Assembly (NCBI GenBank): GCA_022449545.1 | Contig: JAKUPN010000004.1 | Span: forward strand, 1 to 64,000 | From: Alphaproteobacteria bacterium | GTDB taxonomy: Bacteria; Pseudomonadota; Alphaproteobacteria; UBA6615 | Direction: 5' to 3' | DNA: 64,000 bases | In this document: in pieces, positions 61,600-64,000 of the stretch | Layout: each line of letters begins with the position of its first letter | How positions within the stretch are numbered: position 1 is the stretch's first letter | Notes under the pieces: model-generated | The model's database searches: none | Seen by the model: the letters and a program-made list of their open reading frames with translations, nothing else | What the model was told of the DNA's origin: nothing | Translations under genes and position numbers: made by a program

Positions 61600-62838
61600 G
61601 TGTTAAAACAAATATTCTGGGTTTTTATTGTGCTTTTAATCGGGATCGGAGGCTATCTTTTCCTTGAAAGATCTCAGCCTGGAGTTCCGGAACGCCTGTC
61701 TTTTGAGAAAGAATGGGCCGTAGATACAATTAGGGTTGTGAAAACTGATTTACAACCGACGCTATATCTATCAGGTAAAATAGTTGCCGCCAGGGAGGCT
61801 GACTTAAGGCCCTTTGTGGAGGGTAGAATTATTGAAATTGGAGATAATTTTAAGGAAGGTGGCATAGTATCTCGAGGGGAGATTCTGTTAGCAATTGATC
61901 CATTTAACTTTAAAGCATCGTTGTCTGATGCTAAAGCGGCGTTATTAGAGAATAGATCATCCAAAGATGAGGTCCTGGTACAAATAAGAAAAAATCAAGC
62001 ATTAAGTGAAACCTATAAAAAACAAGAAGAGTTACGGAAACTAGAACTTGAGAGACGGGTCACTTTATCTGGAGAAGGTATTATTTCGAAGAAGGCAAAT
62101 GATGATTCGAACTTTCTCTATCTAACTTCCAGACAGCTTCGTATTAGTAATGATTATGAAACTCAGAGACTTAAAGCTAAAATTAAAAGATTAGATGCAG
62201 CTATATTAAGGTCAGAGGTAAGGGTTGATATAGCTAAACGCAACCTAGATGAGACCCTTTTGAGAGCACCGTTTGATGGCGTTCTTACCGATATATCTGT
62301 TGCAATTGGTAAGTGGGTGAATTCAAGGGATTATGTAGCTCAGATTATTGATAATATTAATTTAGAGGTGTTGTTTCATATGAGTGATGAACAATACGGA
62401 AGAATAACATCCCTTGGTAAACTCACTGGTCGTCCGGCATTGATTGTCTGGAATTCAGGCGTTAACACGATCGAACTGGAGTCTACTTTAAATAGAACTG
62501 AAGGTGAATTTGATGCAGCATCAGGTGGGGTATGGGTCTATGCCTCTATTCATCCGAATAATAAACTAAAGGATCTTCGACCAGGAGCTTTTGTACAAAC
62601 TAAAACACCAGATATTGTGTATCCAAATTCCTTTAGGGTTTTGGAATCTGCTATATATTCTGATGATACTCTATTCCTTTTTAATAAAGGACGGCTCGAG
62701 GAACGTGTCGTAAAAGTTGTGGCTCGTGATGGAGAACATTTAATTATAACTGGAGACATACAGGATGGAGACTTGATTGTTACTACACGCATACCAGAAG
62801 TTGCACCAGGCCTGAAAGTTAGAACAAACTTAGAGTAG
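61600..62838 (+). CDS. RND efflux periplasmic adaptor (HlyD/MFP family)
   Basis: A 412-residue membrane-fusion protein. It has an N-terminal membrane helix (about 3-22), a lipoyl half (KIVAAREADLRPFVEGRIIE), a long coiled coil (about 100-215), the second lipoyl half (LRAPFDGVLTDISVAIGKWV) and a beta-barrel. It links the inner-membrane RND pump to an outer-membrane channel. The start is GTG 61600 with a weak ribosome site. It precedes the RND pump gene by 8 bp. Confidence 0.9.
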   Translation: MLKQIFWVFIVLLIGIGGYLFLERSQPGVPERLSFEKEWAVDTIRVVKTDLQPTLYLSGKIVAAREADLRPFVEGRIIEIGDNFKEGGIVSRGEILLAIDPFNFKASLSDAKAALLENRSSKDEVLVQIRKNQALSETYKKQEELRKLELERRVTLSGEGIISKKANDDSNFLYLTSRQLRISNDYETQRLKAKIKRLDAAILRSEVRVDIAKRNLDETLLRAPFDGVLTDISVAIGKWVNSRDYVAQIIDNINLEVLFHMSDEQYGRITSLGKLTGRPALIVWNSGVNTIELESTLNRTEGEFDAASGGVWVYASIHPNNKLKDLRPGAFVQTKTPDIVYPNSFRVLESAIYSDDTLFLFNKGRLEERVVKVVARDGEHLIITGDIQDGDLIVTTRIPEVAPGLKVRTNLE

Positions 62839-62846
62839 CTGAAGTC

Positions 62847-64000
62847 GTGACTGGCAAACTAGATAGCAAATCCATATCATATGCTGAAAAAGTTGAATCC
62901 CGGGGCTTGATTTCAGTTTTTGCCCGCCATCCCACTGCTTCTAATTTGCTCATAGTTATTATGTTGATTGCAGGTCTCGTAGGGACCTGGCGGATGAATA
63001 CTCAATTCTTTCCTAATTTTGGCCTTGATATTATCGTCGTTAATGTAAAGTGGAATGGTGCAAGTGCCCAAGATGTTGACTTATCAATTGTACAATCAAT
63101 TGAGTCAGAAACACGATTCTTAGATGAAGTAAAACGTGTTAAGTCTACGGCAAGAGAGGGGTCTGCTTCAATTATAGTTGAGTTTAATCAGGGTGCAGAT
63201 ATGCAGGCTGCATTGGCAAATGTCGAAGCTGCCGTGGGGCAGGCAACCTCGCTACCGATGGATAGCGTAGCTCCAAAAACCACTCGTGTTGTACGTTATG
63301 ATACAATAGCTAGGTTAGGGTTGTCAGGGCCTTATACAGAAGAATCGTTAAGGTACTTTGCAAAGCGAATGCGTAACGAGATGATGAATCTTGGTATAGA
63401 TCGAGTTACTTTTTCTGGCTTAAGAGATCCAGAGATATGGGTTGAGGTTGATCCTTATAAACTAAGATCACTAGACCTATCACTTTCTGAAGTTGCACAG
63501 TCTATATCAAGAGTGTCTCAAGATATTCCCTCTGGAGAAACTGGCAGTGGGGCCAGGCAAATCCGTAGTTTGGGGCTTAAGGATTCTGCGTCCGGTATTT
63601 CTAAGATATCAATCAAAAATAATGATCGAGGTGGTAAGCTTTATATTTCTGATATTGCTGTTGTCCATGAGACTTTTGATAATGAACAGGTAACTGTAAG
63701 CAGCTCTGGGCTACCAGCTATAGAACTTAAAGTTCAGAGAGCAACAACAGCGGATAGTCTTAAAACTGCAAAAATATTAGATAAATATCTAGACAATCTA
63801 AGCTCAACTTTACCATCAGACTTAAGTGTCGTTAAGTATGGAGTTGAAAGTAATCTCGTAAAGGAGAGAATTTGGCTTTTGATAAAGAACGGTTTAGGAG
63901 GACTTGTCTTAGTGATTCTTATACTGTTTATTTTTTTAAATGCCAAAGTAGCCCTTTGGGTTGGAATAGGAATTCCAGCGGCCTTAATGGCCGCTTTGGC
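62847..64000 (+). CDS. RND family efflux pump permease, N-terminal part
   Basis: An open frame from GTG 62847 to the window edge (384 full codons). It encodes a first membrane helix (about 32-49), a periplasmic porter region (VNVKWNGASAQDVDLSIVQS; ATSLPMDSVAPKTTR), and from about 350 the next membrane helices (GGLVLVILILFIFLNAKVAL; ALWVGIGIPAALMAA). This is the AcrB/HAE-type ACR_tran family, probably over 1000 residues in full. Substrate unknown. It is 8 bp after the adaptor gene. Confidence 0.9.
   Translation, partial: MTGKLDSKSISYAEKVESRGLISVFARHPTASNLLIVIMLIAGLVGTWRMNTQFFPNFGLDIIVVNVKWNGASAQDVDLSIVQSIESETRFLDEVKRVKSTAREGSASIIVEFNQGADMQAALANVEAAVGQATSLPMDSVAPKTTRVVRYDTIARLGLSGPYTEESLRYFAKRMRNEMMNLGIDRVTFSGLRDPEIWVEVDPYKLRSLDLSLSEVAQSISRVSQDIPSGETGSGARQIRSLGLKDSASGISKISIKNNDRGGKLYISDIAVVHETFDNEQVTVSSSGLPAIELKVQRATTADSLKTAKILDKYLDNLSSTLPSDLSVVKYGVESNLVKERIWLLIKNGLGGLVLVILILFIFLNAKVALWVGIGIPAALMAAL

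Overview
The window looks like part of the chromosome of an AT-rich, aerobic, heterotrophic alphaproteobacterium, probably marine. I did not compute GC content; by eye it is well under 45%. The lineage guess rests on an NDUFA4/NDUFS4-type complex I accessory gene, an Alph_Pro_TM (TIGR02186-like) gene beside TauE/SafE, a form II CoxL cluster, and the general gene style. There is no rRNA, phage, insertion sequence or CRISPR array. Genes are tightly packed, often overlap by 1-4 bp, and several use GTG or TTG starts. One probably uses ATC.

Layout. 1-0.7 kb: 3' end of methylmalonate-semialdehyde dehydrogenase. 0.8-4.9 kb: a sulfur-handling module (YeiH-type exporter, UspA, TIGR02186-like protein, TauE/SafE, rhodanese) divergent from a TusA-like gene, with a 9-bp inverted repeat between them. 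5-29.6 kb: a large catabolic region. It starts with a clear badH-badI pair, followed by a VOC/bicupin/2OG-oxygenase/FAD-monooxygenase group and an M24 protein that lacks the usual metal ligands. A RidA-cupin-NmrA-dehydrogenase-Gfo/Idh run comes next, then an acyl-CoA and beta-keto-acid group (thiolase, BKACE, FAH, acyl-CoA dehydrogenase, acyl-CoA ligase, SDRs, alpha/beta hydrolase). 29.8-36.3 kb: a second TauE/SafE, an anchored coiled-coil protein and a GldA/GldF/GldG/DUF4340-type ABC system. 37.3-47.5 kb: a MoeA-like/MocA fusion and a complete form II molybdenum hydroxylase cluster (coxG-S-L-M-D-E plus a split XdhC), all on the minus strand, with a tandem-YciI gene inserted on the plus strand. 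47.8-55.1 kb: a multisubunit cation/proton antiporter operon in Mrp/Mbh gene order with three NuoL/M/N-type channel subunits. 55.2-57 kb: an Atm1-type ABC exporter. 57.1-59.8 kb: a thiamine-precursor ABC transporter (ThiZ-ThiX-ThiY) under a TPP riboswitch. 59.9-64 kb: DUF192 protein, tRNA-Pro, NDUFA4-like gene, tRNA-Arg, a 28-residue lipoprotein candidate, and an RND efflux pair running off the end.

How the parts fit. The MocA fusion, XdhC halves and CoxD/E would supply and insert the Mo cofactor for CoxSLM. The catabolic region appears to open or oxidise ring-shaped and branched acids to CoA esters and then to acetyl-CoA-type products; the substrates cannot be named from sequence alone. The least-described pieces are the antiporter operon with three channel subunits and an extra small membrane protein, the sulfur module with its unknown TIGR02186-like partner, the altered M24 protein, and a set of intergenic inverted repeats at divergent promoters.
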